Part shown: positions 1 to 7,719 of the stretch, piece after piece
Layout of the letters: each line of letters opens with the position of its first letter
Position numbering within the stretch: position 1 is the first letter of the stretch
From: Natrinema caseinilyticum
Lineage (GTDB): Archaea > Halobacteriota > Halobacteria > Halobacteriales > Natrialbaceae
Assembly (NCBI RefSeq): GCF_024227435.1
Contig: NZ_CP100445.1
Location: 1,423,369 to 1,487,368 of the forward strand
DNA length: 64,000 bases
Direction: 5' to 3'
The notes under the pieces: model-generated
Told to the model about the DNA's origin: nothing
The model's input: only the letters and a program-made list of their open reading frames with translations
Database searches by the model: none
Position numbers and translations under genes: made by a program

Positions 1-481
1 GGTAGACGGCTCGAAGCGCATCGTACATCCGGCGTTCGATCTCGAAGGGGTCCTCGGCCCATGTCGTCCAGGCGAGCAACCGCGTTCCTTCGCCGTACGG
101 GCACTCGAGGGAGTCACCGCTCTTGTAGACCATCTCGCGGAACTGGGGCATGATCTCGACATGCAACGCCAGCGCGGGCTTCCGGAGCTCGCGCTCGCCG
201 TCGTCTGTGTATCCCCACTCGCGGAGCTTCAGGTGTTGCTCGTAGTACGACCGATAATCGTCACCGTGACCGGTCCCGGCCTTCCACCGCGACAATGTGA
301 GCACCAAGGCGTAGTCGCCCGGCGGCAACCAGTCGGCCTCGAAGTCGTCGACGGCGACGTACGGCTCGAGGTCGCGGTCGACGATGTGCTCGCGCCAGTA
401 GGACAGCGACCGATCATACAGCGTCCCACGATCACTGCTCCGATCGGCGTGAGGAACCTGAACATCGGCGAGGTGATTCAT
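1..481 (-). CDS. Unknown accessory protein, C-terminus beyond the left edge
   Basis: An open minus-strand frame runs off the left edge. Translation from the ATG at 481 (a GTG sits one codon earlier; an in-frame TAG lies about 20 codons upstream) gives at least 160 acidic residues rich in Trp and Tyr, beginning MNHLADVQVPHADRS. Segments such as DYALVLTLSRWKAG and LECPYGEGTRLLAWTTWAED read as a folded haloarchaeal protein with GC-rich third positions. It follows four overlapping small genes and is probably the last visible member of that cassette. I recognise no catalytic motif; similar proteins occur in haloarchaeal plasmids and proviruses as far as I recall, so an element-borne role is an inference. 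Confidence 0.6.
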   Translation of the reverse strand, partial: MNHLADVQVPHADRSSDRGTLYDRSLSYWREHIVDRDLEPYVAVDDFEADWLPPGDYALVLTLSRWKAGTGHGDDYRSYYEQHLKLREWGYTDDGERELRKPALALHVEIMPQFREMVYKSGDSLECPYGEGTRLLAWTTWAEDPFEIERRMYDALRAVY

Positions 482-576
482 CACCGCGGCGCCGTGAGCG
501 CGGGGTTCCGGAAAGGTGTCGGACTCAGACCCGGTGACATCGTCAAACTACACCGGATCGTCAGCAGCATCAACGC

Positions 577-696
577 TCACAACAGTCCCTCACGTGCGTC
601 GCGAACGTCGCGCGGACACTCTGCACATAGTCGGCGAAGCCCGTCGACGGCCTCGTCACAGCGCTCACACACGCTGCTCTCGACGAGTCGAGTCAC
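577..696 (-). CDS. 39-residue double-CxxC zinc-knuckle peptide
   Basis: A very short frame starts at a GTG that overlaps the TGA of the upstream HTH gene (GTGA) and ends TTG-TGA. The peptide has a CERC pair near residues 10-13 and a CAEC pair near residues 24-27, with helix-favouring residues between and after them, so it can plausibly bind one zinc as a minimal ribbon. The start-stop overlap and the GC-rich wobble positions support translation, and translational coupling to the gene before it is likely. Function unknown; small zinc proteins of this kind are frequent in haloarchaeal mobile elements, where they are usually assumed to be DNA- or protein-binding regulators. Confidence 0.5.
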   Translation of the reverse strand: MTRLVESSVCERCDEAVDGLRRLCAECPRDVRDAREGLL

Positions 697-890
697 GCTG
701 CCCCCACCTCGAGTTTGGCTTCGGCTCGCGAAAGGAGATTCCCGATCGTCCCCGGCCGGCGATCGGTCCGCCGGGCGAGTTCGCGGACCCCGACGCCGTT
801 CTCTCGACAGGCGACGTAGGCCTCGCGCTCGGCCTCAGTGAGCGCGGAGAGATCCGACCAAAGTCGACCTGTAGCCTGCTCACTCGACAC
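693..890 (-). CDS. Sigma-70 region 4-like helix-turn-helix protein
   Basis: A 65-residue protein starting at GTG 890, overlapping the end of the preceding gene by 11 bases. Residues 17-60 (LTEAEREAYVACRENGVGV followed by RELARRTDRRPGTIGNLLSR) match the shape of the sigma region 4 HTH: a helix ending in a variable turn, then a recognition helix after a glycine-containing turn. Archaea have no sigma factors, so in haloarchaea this fold serves as a stand-alone DNA-binding domain. Given its position in a cassette of small overlapping genes beside a tRNA, it is probably the local transcription regulator of the element. Family assignment rests on pattern only. Confidence 0.65.
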   Translation of the reverse strand: MSSEQATGRLWSDLSALTEAEREAYVACRENGVGVRELARRTDRRPGTIGNLLSRAEAKLEVGAA

Positions 891-1365
891 GCTCGCTCAG
901 CTCCCGTTTAGGGATTGCAACGTGGCGAACGTGCTCATCAGCGAAGCGGATCTCGACGCCGGTCCAACCGTCGACGAACGCGCTCGCGTCCGCATCGCCG
1001 ACCCGCATCGGCAGTACGATCTCGTAGGGATGGCGTTCACACCGCCAGCCGAACGTGACGAGTTCGTCGAATGTGCCGGCGAGGGCGACATGAACGAGGT
1101 CGGGTTTCTCGATCCGCTGCGACCCCTTCGAATTCGCAACGGGATGGCCGCATTCCGGGCAAATTGGGATGTCTTGGCCGTCCCGAGCAGGCTCGCGAAC
1201 GACCGTCGGGGGCATGAAACCGAACCGCTGCCTCACCTCGGTTTTCGAACCTCTGCCGAACGTCCGCGTCGGTCGCTTGATAGGCTGGATGGGCGATGGC
1301 GTCCGACTGTCGGCATCGTATAGCCGACTCGCACGCACGAAGTCGGCCTTACGCATCGGCTTCAC
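880..1365 (-). CDS. Hypothetical protein with one CPxC zinc half-site
   Basis: A 161-residue protein with a basic N-terminal half and an acidic C-terminal half. It contains ICPECGHPVANS near residue 70 and a second region WRCERHPYEIVLP near residue 107, which could together make a treble-clef or ribbon zinc site (CxxC plus C..H). The start at 1365 overlaps the upstream zinc-finger gene by 17 bases and its stop overlaps the HTH gene by 11 bases, so it sits in the middle of a translationally coupled operon. I do not recognise the family. Its role may be in regulation or maintenance of the element, but nothing in the sequence proves this. Confidence 0.55.
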   Translation of the reverse strand: MKPMRKADFVRASRLYDADSRTPSPIQPIKRPTRTFGRGSKTEVRQRFGFMPPTVVREPARDGQDIPICPECGHPVANSKGSQRIEKPDLVHVALAGTFDELVTFGWRCERHPYEIVLPMRVGDADASAFVDGWTGVEIRFADEHVRHVAIPKRELSERVE

Positions 1366-1594
1366 CTCCGTGACGGCCGAGCGACGTTTCTGGATCGAGA
1401 ATCGATACGTCGACGCCAGCCGCGGAGCCGCGGCTCAGTCGCGCGTTGGTATCGCAGTCGCCACAGCGGAGGGCTCGATCGTCGTCGTCACCGAAGACGC
1501 GGCGGAACCGGTCGGTAACGTGGGCTCCGCAGTGACGACACGTCGAATTGTCGACCAACGGCCACGGTGCGACCGTCACGCCGACCACCCCCAC
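1349..1594 (-). CDS. Small zinc-finger protein, DUF7563-like
   Basis: An 81-residue protein read from the GTG at 1594. Residues 18-48 carry CRHCGAHVTDRFRRVFGDDD followed by a second CGDC pair, which closely resembles the haloarchaeal DUF7563 pattern CxxCGxxVTxxxxRVFgdn...CpxC as I remember it. The C-terminal third is low-complexity. It is the first gene of the left-hand cassette; a TATA-like GATATATTT lies about 25 bases upstream, consistent with a leaderless or very short-leader transcript. These proteins are common on haloarchaeal plasmids and proviruses; their molecular function is not known to me. Confidence 0.65.
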   Translation of the reverse strand: MGVVGVTVAPWPLVDNSTCRHCGAHVTDRFRRVFGDDDDRALRCGDCDTNARLSRGSAAGVDVSILDPETSLGRHGGEADA

Positions 1595-1611
1595 ACAGCC
1601 TGTCGGCTATG

Positions 1612-1622
1612 TGGAAATATAT
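1612..1622 (-). promoter_or_regulatory. TATA box of the left accessory cassette
   Basis: Reading the minus strand, TTCGATATATTTCC lies 18-28 bases before the GTG start of the first cassette gene. That spacing fits archaeal TATA-to-start distances in leaderless haloarchaeal mRNAs. No other strong AT-rich hexamer occurs between it and the tRNA-Pro gene. Confidence 0.45.
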
Positions 1623-1697
1623 CGAAGCCGAGAATTGGATTTTCCGCCGTATCAGAGGTATGAGACACTAAGAGTTGAACACGTAGATAATTTCGAG

Positions 1698-1768
1698 TGG
1701 GACCGCCGAGAATTGAACTCGGGTCCTACGGACCCCATCCGCAGAGGATACCACTACCCCACGGTCCC
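1698..1768 (-). tRNA. tRNA-Pro (anticodon GGG)
   Basis: The minus strand folds into a complete cloverleaf of 71 nt. The 7-bp acceptor stem is GGGACCG/CGGTCCC followed by A73. The D arm contains AGTGGTA, the anticodon stem TGCGG/CCGTA closes the loop ATGGGGT (anticodon GGG), and the T arm is CCGAG-TTCAATT-CTCGG. CCA is not encoded and no intron is present. The accessory cassette starts just beyond the 3' end, the usual arrangement when a mobile element has integrated at a tRNA 3' end. Confidence 0.93.
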
Positions 1769-1793
1769 GCACGTGGACCGATGAGCGTCTGCT

Positions 1794-1799
1794 GTTTAA
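1794..1799 (-). promoter_or_regulatory. TATA-like box of tRNA-Pro
   Basis: On the minus strand CCTTAAAC lies about 26-31 bases before the 5' end of the tRNA, the expected position for box A. It is the only AT-rich hexamer in this short intergenic stretch. Confidence 0.4.
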
Positions 1800-1901
1800 G
1801 GATGTCGTTTTCACCCGACGGGTGTCGGCCGGACGGGCCGTGCTGGGACGCGGCGACACCGGTTCGCGCCCCCGCTCGAGGGAATTCGCTCTCCGCTCGG
1901 A

Positions 1902-3266
1902 TCAGTGCCGATATCGCTCGAGTCGATCGCCCACCGCCGTCCCGACGGTGTCGCCGAGTCGATCACGGACCGTGCCGAGCAGCCCGTTGGGGACGAACAG
2001 CACGAACAGCACGAAGACGATGCCGAGATACAGCGGGGCGCGGCCGGCGATGGCCGTGTTGATCACGTCGGCGACGTCGGTCGTCAGGATCCCGTCCGGA
2101 AGCGTCGCCCGGAGATAGGGGGCCAGCCCGCCCTGTTCGGACGAGAGCACGTCCTCGAGCCACTCGTAGGAGACAGTACCGAAGAACGGGCCGGCGAGGG
2201 TGCCGATACCGCCGATGATCGTGACGATCAGGGCGTCGGCAGTCACGAGGAAGTGGAAGGTCTCGTTGGGCGGGGCCGTGCCGACGTAGGCGGCGAACAG
2301 CGCACCGGCGATCGCGGCGAAGAACCCGCTGAAGCCGAACGCGGCCATCTTGTACCAGAAGACGTTGTATCCGATGGCCCGCGCCCGTTCTTCGTTCTCG
2401 CGAATCGCGATCATGACGCGACCGAACGGCGAGTGGATGATCCGCTGCATCGCGAAGTAACTGAGGAGGACGACCAGTCCGATCGCGTAGTAGGTGGTCA
2501 GCGTCGCCGAGATATCGATGCCGAGGCCGAGGACGTTCTCGAAGCTGTCACCGGCGAGCCGTCCGAGCGCGACGGAGAGCGAATCGACGTACGGCACGCC
2601 GATTTCGGGCGTCGGGCCGCCGATCGTCGGGCCGCTCTGTGGATTCACCGCGACGTAATCCCAATTGCGAACGAGTTCGTACACCACCTGCGCGAAGCCG
2701 AGGGTAATCATCGCGAAGTAGACGCCGGTGAGCCGGAAGGAAACGGCGCCGATCGCCAGCGCGAGCGCGAACGCGACCAGGCCGCCGAGGACCATCGTGA
2801 TCATGAACGGCGTTCCCTCGGAAATCCCAGGCACCTTCCCGTTGGCCGCGAGGACGACGACGTACGCGCCGACGCCGAAGAAGGTGGCGTGGCCGAACGA
2901 GAGATAGCCGGTGTAGCCGCTGATGAAGTCGAAGCTCATCGCGAACAGGCCGAGGTAGAGCATCCCGATGAGGAACGTCGTCCCCGGCAGGAACGCGTCG
3001 AACTCGGCACCCAGCGGCGTCCGGAGCAGGATACCGTACAGCGGCGGGTAGAGTACGAAGAGGGCGACCACCGACGCGTGCGCGAGGTGATCACGGAGGT
3101 AGCGACGGATCCAGGTCTCGTCTCGAGCGGTCCCAACTGCGCCGGGCGTCGGTTCACCGGCGTCCGGTTCGGCAGACTCCTCGAAGTCGATATCGGCGTT
3201 CGAACCGCCATCCTCCCGGACGCGGCCGTCGTCCCCGTCCCGGACGTCGTCGCGGGCGGGGCTAAT
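1902..3266 (-). CDS. livM: Branched-chain amino acid-type ABC permease LivM (probable ATT start)
   Basis: This is the inner-membrane permease subunit of a Liv-type importer. The last 389 residues (from a GTG at 3071) hold about nine or ten transmembrane helices and the typical LivM signatures YTGYLSFGHATFFGVGAY and the loop with AIRENEERARAIGYN that contacts the ATPases. The frame stays open with strongly haloarchaeal codon use for another 65 codons upstream (acidic, then WIRRYLRDHLAHAS leading into the first helix), yet contains no ATG, GTG or TTG. At the position where the gene should begin, overlapping the TAG of livH, stands ATT, 7-10 bases after GGAGG. I therefore give the gene as 454 aa from ATT 3266, with 3071 as the conservative start. 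Confidence 0.85.
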   Translation of the reverse strand: MSPARDDVRDGDDGRVREDGGSNADIDFEESAEPDAGEPTPGAVGTARDETWIRRYLRDHLAHASVVALFVLYPPLYGILLRTPLGAEFDAFLPGTTFLIGMLYLGLFAMSFDFISGYTGYLSFGHATFFGVGAYVVVLAANGKVPGISEGTPFMITMVLGGLVAFALALAIGAVSFRLTGVYFAMITLGFAQVVYELVRNWDYVAVNPQSGPTIGGPTPEIGVPYVDSLSVALGRLAGDSFENVLGLGIDISATLTTYYAIGLVVLLSYFAMQRIIHSPFGRVMIAIRENEERARAIGYNVFWYKMAAFGFSGFFAAIAGALFAAYVGTAPPNETFHFLVTADALIVTIIGGIGTLAGPFFGTVSYEWLEDVLSSEQGGLAPYLRATLPDGILTTDVADVINTAIAGRAPLYLGIVFVLFVLFVPNGLLGTVRDRLGDTVGTAVGDRLERYRH

Positions 3267-4299
3267 GGCCGCCCACCTCCTCGACGCCGTACAGTCCCTG
3301 TGGCCGAACGACGAGTGCGATCACCAGCAACAGGAAGATCGTGACCTCCGAGAGTCCCGGGAAGTCGACGAGACCGGTGTTGAACACCCACGTCGTCAGC
3401 GAGTCGGCGCTCCCGACGAGTACCGCCGCGGCGAGCGTGCCCTTGAACGAGCCGAGCCCGCCGATGACGACCACGACGAAGGCGTACAGCAGGACCTCGA
3501 TGTTGAGCAGCACGCTCGGTCCCTGCGTCGGATCCCACATCAGGAAGACGCCGCCGACGGCCGCGAGACCGGTTCCGAGGCCGAAGACGATCGTGAACGC
3601 CTTCCGGACGTCGATGCCGAGGGCCTCGACCATCTCGTCGTCCTCGCTGCCGGCGCGGATGTACAGGCCGTACAGCGTCCGCGTCAGGAACGCCCAGACG
3701 ACAGCCGCGATCAGGATCCCGGCGACGATCGCGAACAGGTAGAACCCGCGAATGTTCGCGCCGAAAATCGAGTAGAACCGCTCCAGCGACGCGGGGATCG
3801 TCGCCGCCGCGCCCGTCCAGGTCGGTTCCGGCTGGATGCCGCGCGCGGAGGTGACGATTCGAGTCAGTTCCTCGAGGATCAGACCGACGCCGAAAGTTAA
3901 CAGGATCTGGTACATCGGCGTCCGGTCGTAGATCGGACGAACAAGCCCGATCTCGAGGACGGAACCGAACGCGGTCAACAGCGCGAAGATGACCGCCGCA
4001 ACGGCGATGAAGAGGGCGAACCTGGCCACCGGTGACGTTCCGCTCGAGATCGTGACGACCATCAGGATGCCGCCCAGATACGCCCACAGCATCGCGAACG
4101 CCCCGTGGGCGAAGTTGAGAACTCCCATGAGGCCGAAGACGATGGTCAGCCCGACGGCGATGATGAAGTAGATCGCCGCTTTGCCGAATCCCTCGATGAT
4201 GATCCGCGCGAGCGTGTCGAACTGGAGCAATCGCCCGATAGCATCGACGGCCAACGGAGTATCCACCAGCGGCGCGAGGCCCGTCGTCGTCCCCATCAT
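3262..4299 (-). CDS. livH: Branched-chain amino acid-type ABC permease LivH
   Basis: The second permease subunit, 345 residues with about eight hydrophobic helices. The region YFIIAVGLTIVFGLMGVLN followed by FAHGAFAMLWAY is the classical LivH N-terminal signature, and the EDDEMVEALGIDVRKAF loop is the ATPase coupling helix. The start ATG at 4299 overlaps the TGA of livF (ATGA); a second ATG follows directly. It dimerises with LivM to form the membrane channel. In haloarchaea the liv paralogues transport amino acids or other small amides, so the substrate cannot be assigned from the permease. Confidence 0.92.
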   Translation of the reverse strand: MMGTTTGLAPLVDTPLAVDAIGRLLQFDTLARIIIEGFGKAAIYFIIAVGLTIVFGLMGVLNFAHGAFAMLWAYLGGILMVVTISSGTSPVARFALFIAVAAVIFALLTAFGSVLEIGLVRPIYDRTPMYQILLTFGVGLILEELTRIVTSARGIQPEPTWTGAAATIPASLERFYSIFGANIRGFYLFAIVAGILIAAVVWAFLTRTLYGLYIRAGSEDDEMVEALGIDVRKAFTIVFGLGTGLAAVGGVFLMWDPTQGPSVLLNIEVLLYAFVVVVIGGLGSFKGTLAAAVLVGSADSLTTWVFNTGLVDFPGLSEVTIFLLLVIALVVRPQGLYGVEEVGGH

Positions 4300-4994
4300 G
4301 CGGAGAGGTACCTCCGGATGGTCTCGTCGTTCGCCGTGACGCCCTCGGTCGAACCGGACTCGACGACCGTTCCGTGATCGAGCAGGTAGAACCGGTCGGC
4401 GAGGTCCATCGCCAGCGGGAAGTTCTGTTCGACGAGGACCATCGTCGTCTCGGCGGACGCCTCCCGGAGCGCCTCGACGACCTGTTCGACGATCTGGGGC
4501 GCCAGCCCCTCGCTGGGTTCGTCGACTAACAGGAGGTCGTTGTCGCCGACCATGCCGCGTGCGATCGCGACCATCTGCTGCTGGCCGCCGCTCAGGTTCC
4601 GCGCTTCCTTCTCCCGGAACCGCTCGAGGTCGGGAAACAGCGAGAACGCGTACTCGCGCATGGCCTCGAAGTCGTCGTCGGGAGCGACCGCGACGCGGAG
4701 GTTCTCCTCGACGGTGAGGTAGCCGAACATCCGCCGTTCTTCCGGGACCCAGCCGATTCCGCCCGCGGCGACGTCGTGGGTCGGCGCCCCGGTGATGTCC
4801 TCGCCCTCGAAGCGGACGATTCCCGTCCGCGGCGGGGTCAGTTGCAAGATCGACCGGAGCGTCGTCGTCTTTCCGACCCCGTTTCGCCCGAGGAGCGCGA
4901 CGATCTCACCGTCTTCGACGGCGAGGTCGACGCCCTGCAGGATGTGGCTCTCGCCGTAGTAGGTGTGAACGCCCTCGAGTTCGAGGAGGGTCAT
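4296..4994 (-). CDS. livF: ABC transporter ATPase LivF
   Basis: A 232-residue ATPase. The start chosen is the ATG at 4994 (MTLLELEGVHTYYG), 19 bases after the end of livG; the longer open frame upstream is Arg/Pro-rich and non-coding in character. It shows Walker A GRNGVGKTT, Q-loop, signature LSGGQQQM, Walker B LLLVDEPSEGL and the H-loop region EQNF. The short form without a C-terminal extension distinguishes LivF from LivG. It pairs with LivG to energise LivHM. Confidence 0.94.
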   Translation of the reverse strand: MTLLELEGVHTYYGESHILQGVDLAVEDGEIVALLGRNGVGKTTTLRSILQLTPPRTGIVRFEGEDITGAPTHDVAAGGIGWVPEERRMFGYLTVEENLRVAVAPDDDFEAMREYAFSLFPDLERFREKEARNLSGGQQQMVAIARGMVGDNDLLLVDEPSEGLAPQIVEQVVEALREASAETTMVLVEQNFPLAMDLADRFYLLDHGTVVESGSTEGVTANDETIRRYLSA

Positions 4995-5013
4995 CGACGG
5001 ATCACCGCCGCGA

Positions 5014-5859
5014 TCATCCGGCGGACACCCCCGGTTCGCCACCGTCGTCAGCGTTCGTTTCGGACCCCGCATCGGCACCGCCGGGATCGTATCCGCCCAG
5101 ATACGCTCGCTGTACGGCTTCGCTCTCGCGTACCGACTCGGGATCGTCCTGTGCGATCAACTCGCCCTGATTCAACACGGCGACGCGGTCGCTGATCCCC
5201 ATCACGACGTCCATGTTGTGCTCGATCAGCATGACCGCGTGATCGGCGGCGATGTCCTCGATGATCGCCGTGACCTGACTCACGTCCTCGCTCGAGACGC
5301 CCGCCGTCGGTTCGTCGAGCAAGAGCAGATCCGGATCGCCGGCGAGGGCGATGCCGATCTCGAGCGTTCGTTTCTCGCCGTGGCTCAGCGTCTCGGCGGC
5401 CCGGTCGGCCGCGGCGGCGAGTCCGATGCGCTGCAGAATTCGTTCGGTCTCCGCGACGTGTTCGTCGAACGCGCCGACGTTCCGCCAGAACTTCCACGAG
5501 TCCCTGCCTCGATGGGCCTGAACGGCGATGCGGACGTTCTCGCGGACCGATACCGTCGGAAAAATATTGGTTATCTGGTACGAACGGTGGAGCCCGAGCA
5601 ACGCCGTCTCGTGGGGGGAGGCGGCAGTAATATCGACGCTGTCGTCGCGGCGGTCGCCCTCGAAATCGGACGGCGCAAACTCGATCGACCCCGCCGTCGG
5701 TTCGAGAACGCCGGTTAGCAGGTTGAAAAGCGTCGTTTTGCCCGCCCCGTTCGGTCCGATGACGGAACAGAGTTCCCCCTCCTCGAGCGTGAAGTCGACG
5801 CCGTCGACTGCGGTGATTCCGCCGAATTCCTTCGTGAGGTCGTGCGTTGAGAGTAACAT
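5014..5859 (-). CDS. livG: ABC transporter ATPase LivG
   Basis: A 281-residue ATPase starting MLLSTHDLTKEFGG. Walker A is GPNGAGKTT (around residue 36), the signature SHGEKR is the usual LivG variant, Walker B is LLLLDEPTAG, and the switch region reads IEHNMDVVMG. The last 30 residues after AYLGG are a Gly/Asp-rich tail that is not needed for the fold and is typical of halophilic versions. It follows the binding-protein gene by 9 bases. Confidence 0.94.
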   Translation of the reverse strand: MLLSTHDLTKEFGGITAVDGVDFTLEEGELCSVIGPNGAGKTTLFNLLTGVLEPTAGSIEFAPSDFEGDRRDDSVDITAASPHETALLGLHRSYQITNIFPTVSVRENVRIAVQAHRGRDSWKFWRNVGAFDEHVAETERILQRIGLAAAADRAAETLSHGEKRTLEIGIALAGDPDLLLLDEPTAGVSSEDVSQVTAIIEDIAADHAVMLIEHNMDVVMGISDRVAVLNQGELIAQDDPESVRESEAVQRAYLGGYDPGGADAGSETNADDGGEPGVSAG

Positions 5860-5868
5860 GAGATCACC

Positions 5869-7217
5869 TCAGCTGAGATCGCAACTGACCTCCTCGGCCG
5901 GGACCGTAACCTCGTCGGCGCCGTACGTCTCGATCGGTTCGCCGGGCATCACCGCGGCGTCCCAGGTCTCCTCGAACTCGGAACCGGTCGGCACCGGCCA
6001 GGCGACGGTCATCTCGGAGGCGGCCTGATTGTTGTGCTCCTGGAAGGTGTAGGCACCCTCGCCCTTCGGCGTGTCTTCGACGGTCATTCCGCGCATCGCG
6101 TCGGCGATGTCGCCTCCGCCGGTCGAGCCGCTCTCCTCGATCGCCTGTGCGAGGGCCGAGCCGCCGACGAACGTACCGGCACTGAACAGGTCCGGCACTT
6201 GCCCGTAGGCGTCGATGTGCATCTCGATGAACTCGTCGTTGATCTCGTTGTCGTACTGGTTCCAGTGGTATCGCGTTGTGAACGGGCCGAGTCCAGCGTT
6301 CTGGATGTCCTCTGCGGTGAAGTCCTCACCGAGCGCTTCCCGGACCGCCTTCCCGGTGATCTGCGTCGTGACGAGTTCCGCGAAACCGCCGAAGACCTGC
6401 ATGTCTTCGTACGCCATCGCCGTCGGGAGAAATTCGGGAAGCGTGATGAACGTGAATCCGCCCACGACACCGTCGGCACCCTGGTCGATAGCGTCGTCGA
6501 ACATCCCCCCGAATTCGCTGTACCCCGGCTCGACGAACCGGGGTTCGAGGACTTCGATGCCCTCCGCCTCGAGTACGTCCCGGTAGTTGGTCGCGACCCC
6601 TCTCCGAACGCCCCCTCGGCGGCGAAGATGGCGACCGTCGACACGTCGCCTTGTTGGGCGACGTGTCGGCCGCCGGCGCGAGCGTCCATCGCCGTGTGTT
6701 CGCTGGCCCGGAAGGCCAGTTCGTGACAGTACTCGCTGGACGCGGTAATGTCCGCATCAGCGGCGGGGCCGATGATGTAGGGGATGTCCGCCTCGTCGAC
6801 GACGTTCGGGATGATCTGTCGCGTCGAGTCCGACGAGGAGGCGCCGAACAGCAGATCGATGTCCTCGTCGACGACGAGGTCCTCGGCGACCCGCTGTGCC
6901 GTCGAGGGATCGAACTCCATGTCCTGGACGATGATCTCGATGGACGGGCCGTCGTCCGGCTCGAGTTCGTACCGCCCCGTCGTCAGTTCCTCGATCGGAT
7001 CGAGATCGAACCTGTAGGCCAGCCCGGAGTAAAACCCCATGAGGCTGATCTGACCGTAGTACTTGAGGTCGCCGGAGACGGGTTGGATCGCACCGATTCG
7101 CAGCCCGTCACCACCGGACACCTGCTCGTCCAGACATCCTGCGATCCCGATCGCACCAGCCGTCGTCAGTGCACCCGACCGCCTCAGTACCGCCCGCCGA
7201 TTGATATTAGCCACCAT
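5869..7217 (-). pseudogene. Liv-type substrate-binding lipoprotein, interrupted by a -1 frameshift
   Basis: The reading frame begins at ATG 7217 (MVANINRRAVLRRSGALTT), a Tat-type twin-arginine signal with lipobox IAGC, so the product would be exported folded and anchored by lipid. The periplasmic-binding-protein type 1 fold follows (RIGAIQPVSGDLKYYG, then GASSSDSTRQIIP). The frame is lost at the GGGG run 6597-6600 after AEGAFGEG. The matching continuation VATNYRDVLEAEGIEVLEP and the whole C-terminal lobe to 5869 lie in another frame. Adding one G restores a 449-residue protein with no other defect. This is either a recent mutation or a homopolymer sequencing error. It heads the livGFHM operon and would deliver the substrate to LivHM. 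Confidence 0.9.
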
Positions 7218-7719
7218 ATCGAACGAAGAATCGGGCAAACGGAACATGACATACAAGGTTGACATGTGAACCCGGCCTGTGCGAACGGCCAGCCGTCTAC
7301 GAAGTCAGCGAACCGGCCGAGCGATCTGAGAGAGGGGTCTAATCCCCCGACAGCGACCGCGAACTCGGTGTGAGTCTCGTTTCCCACGAGCGCATCGCTC
7401 GCACTTTCGCCGTCGTCGAAACCGATCGTCCACCGCCCGTTCCCGTCGAATTTCTCGACCAGCGTCCATTCGTACGCGTTCGGATGATCGCGCAGCGCCG
7501 ACGACTCGAGCCCCGCTCGTCCCGCTTCGTCGACGAGACTCCGCTCTCGAGCCGACGGTGGCGGGGACCGAACCGCCACTGCACAGGGAAACCGAAACGT
7601 CGTGATCCCTCGTCGTATCGACGAACAGACGGTCGTGGTCCTTCGTCGTATCGACGAACGGTCGTCCTCTCCGTGTTCAGGGTACGGTCGAGTATTCCGA
7701 TACGCCGAGTCCTCGCATC
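7218..7719. other. Intergenic region with a possible decayed short gene
   Basis: Between the binding-protein gene and cbf5. From about 7345 to 7580 on the minus strand one frame reads ALRDHPNAYEWTLVEKFDG and NGRWTIGFDDGESASDALVG with haloarchaeal codon use. It lacks a clear start, and at the GGGGG run near 7345 the natural end VAVGD-stop is out of frame by one base. It may be a remnant or a small gene with an indel. Two copies of a 16-bp palindromic repeat lie at 7611-7659. The promoter of the liv operon must also be here. Confidence 0.4.
7611..7659. repeat. Two 16-bp direct repeats, each containing a palindrome
   Basis: CGTCGTATCGACGAAC occurs at 7611-7626 and 7644-7659 (33-base period). 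Each copy contains TCGTCG-TAT-CGACGA, a perfect 6-bp inverted repeat. The pair lies just downstream of cbf5 on the minus strand, so it could be a terminator, a small operator, or a chance duplication. Confidence 0.55.

Noticed and set aside
1905-3344. A 479-residue open frame on the plus strand opposite livM
   Set aside because: It is the reverse complement of the real LivM coding frame; GC-rich wobble bases keep antisense frames open. Its residue composition (Arg/Glu/Asp/Val without hydrophobic cores) is typical of such shadows.
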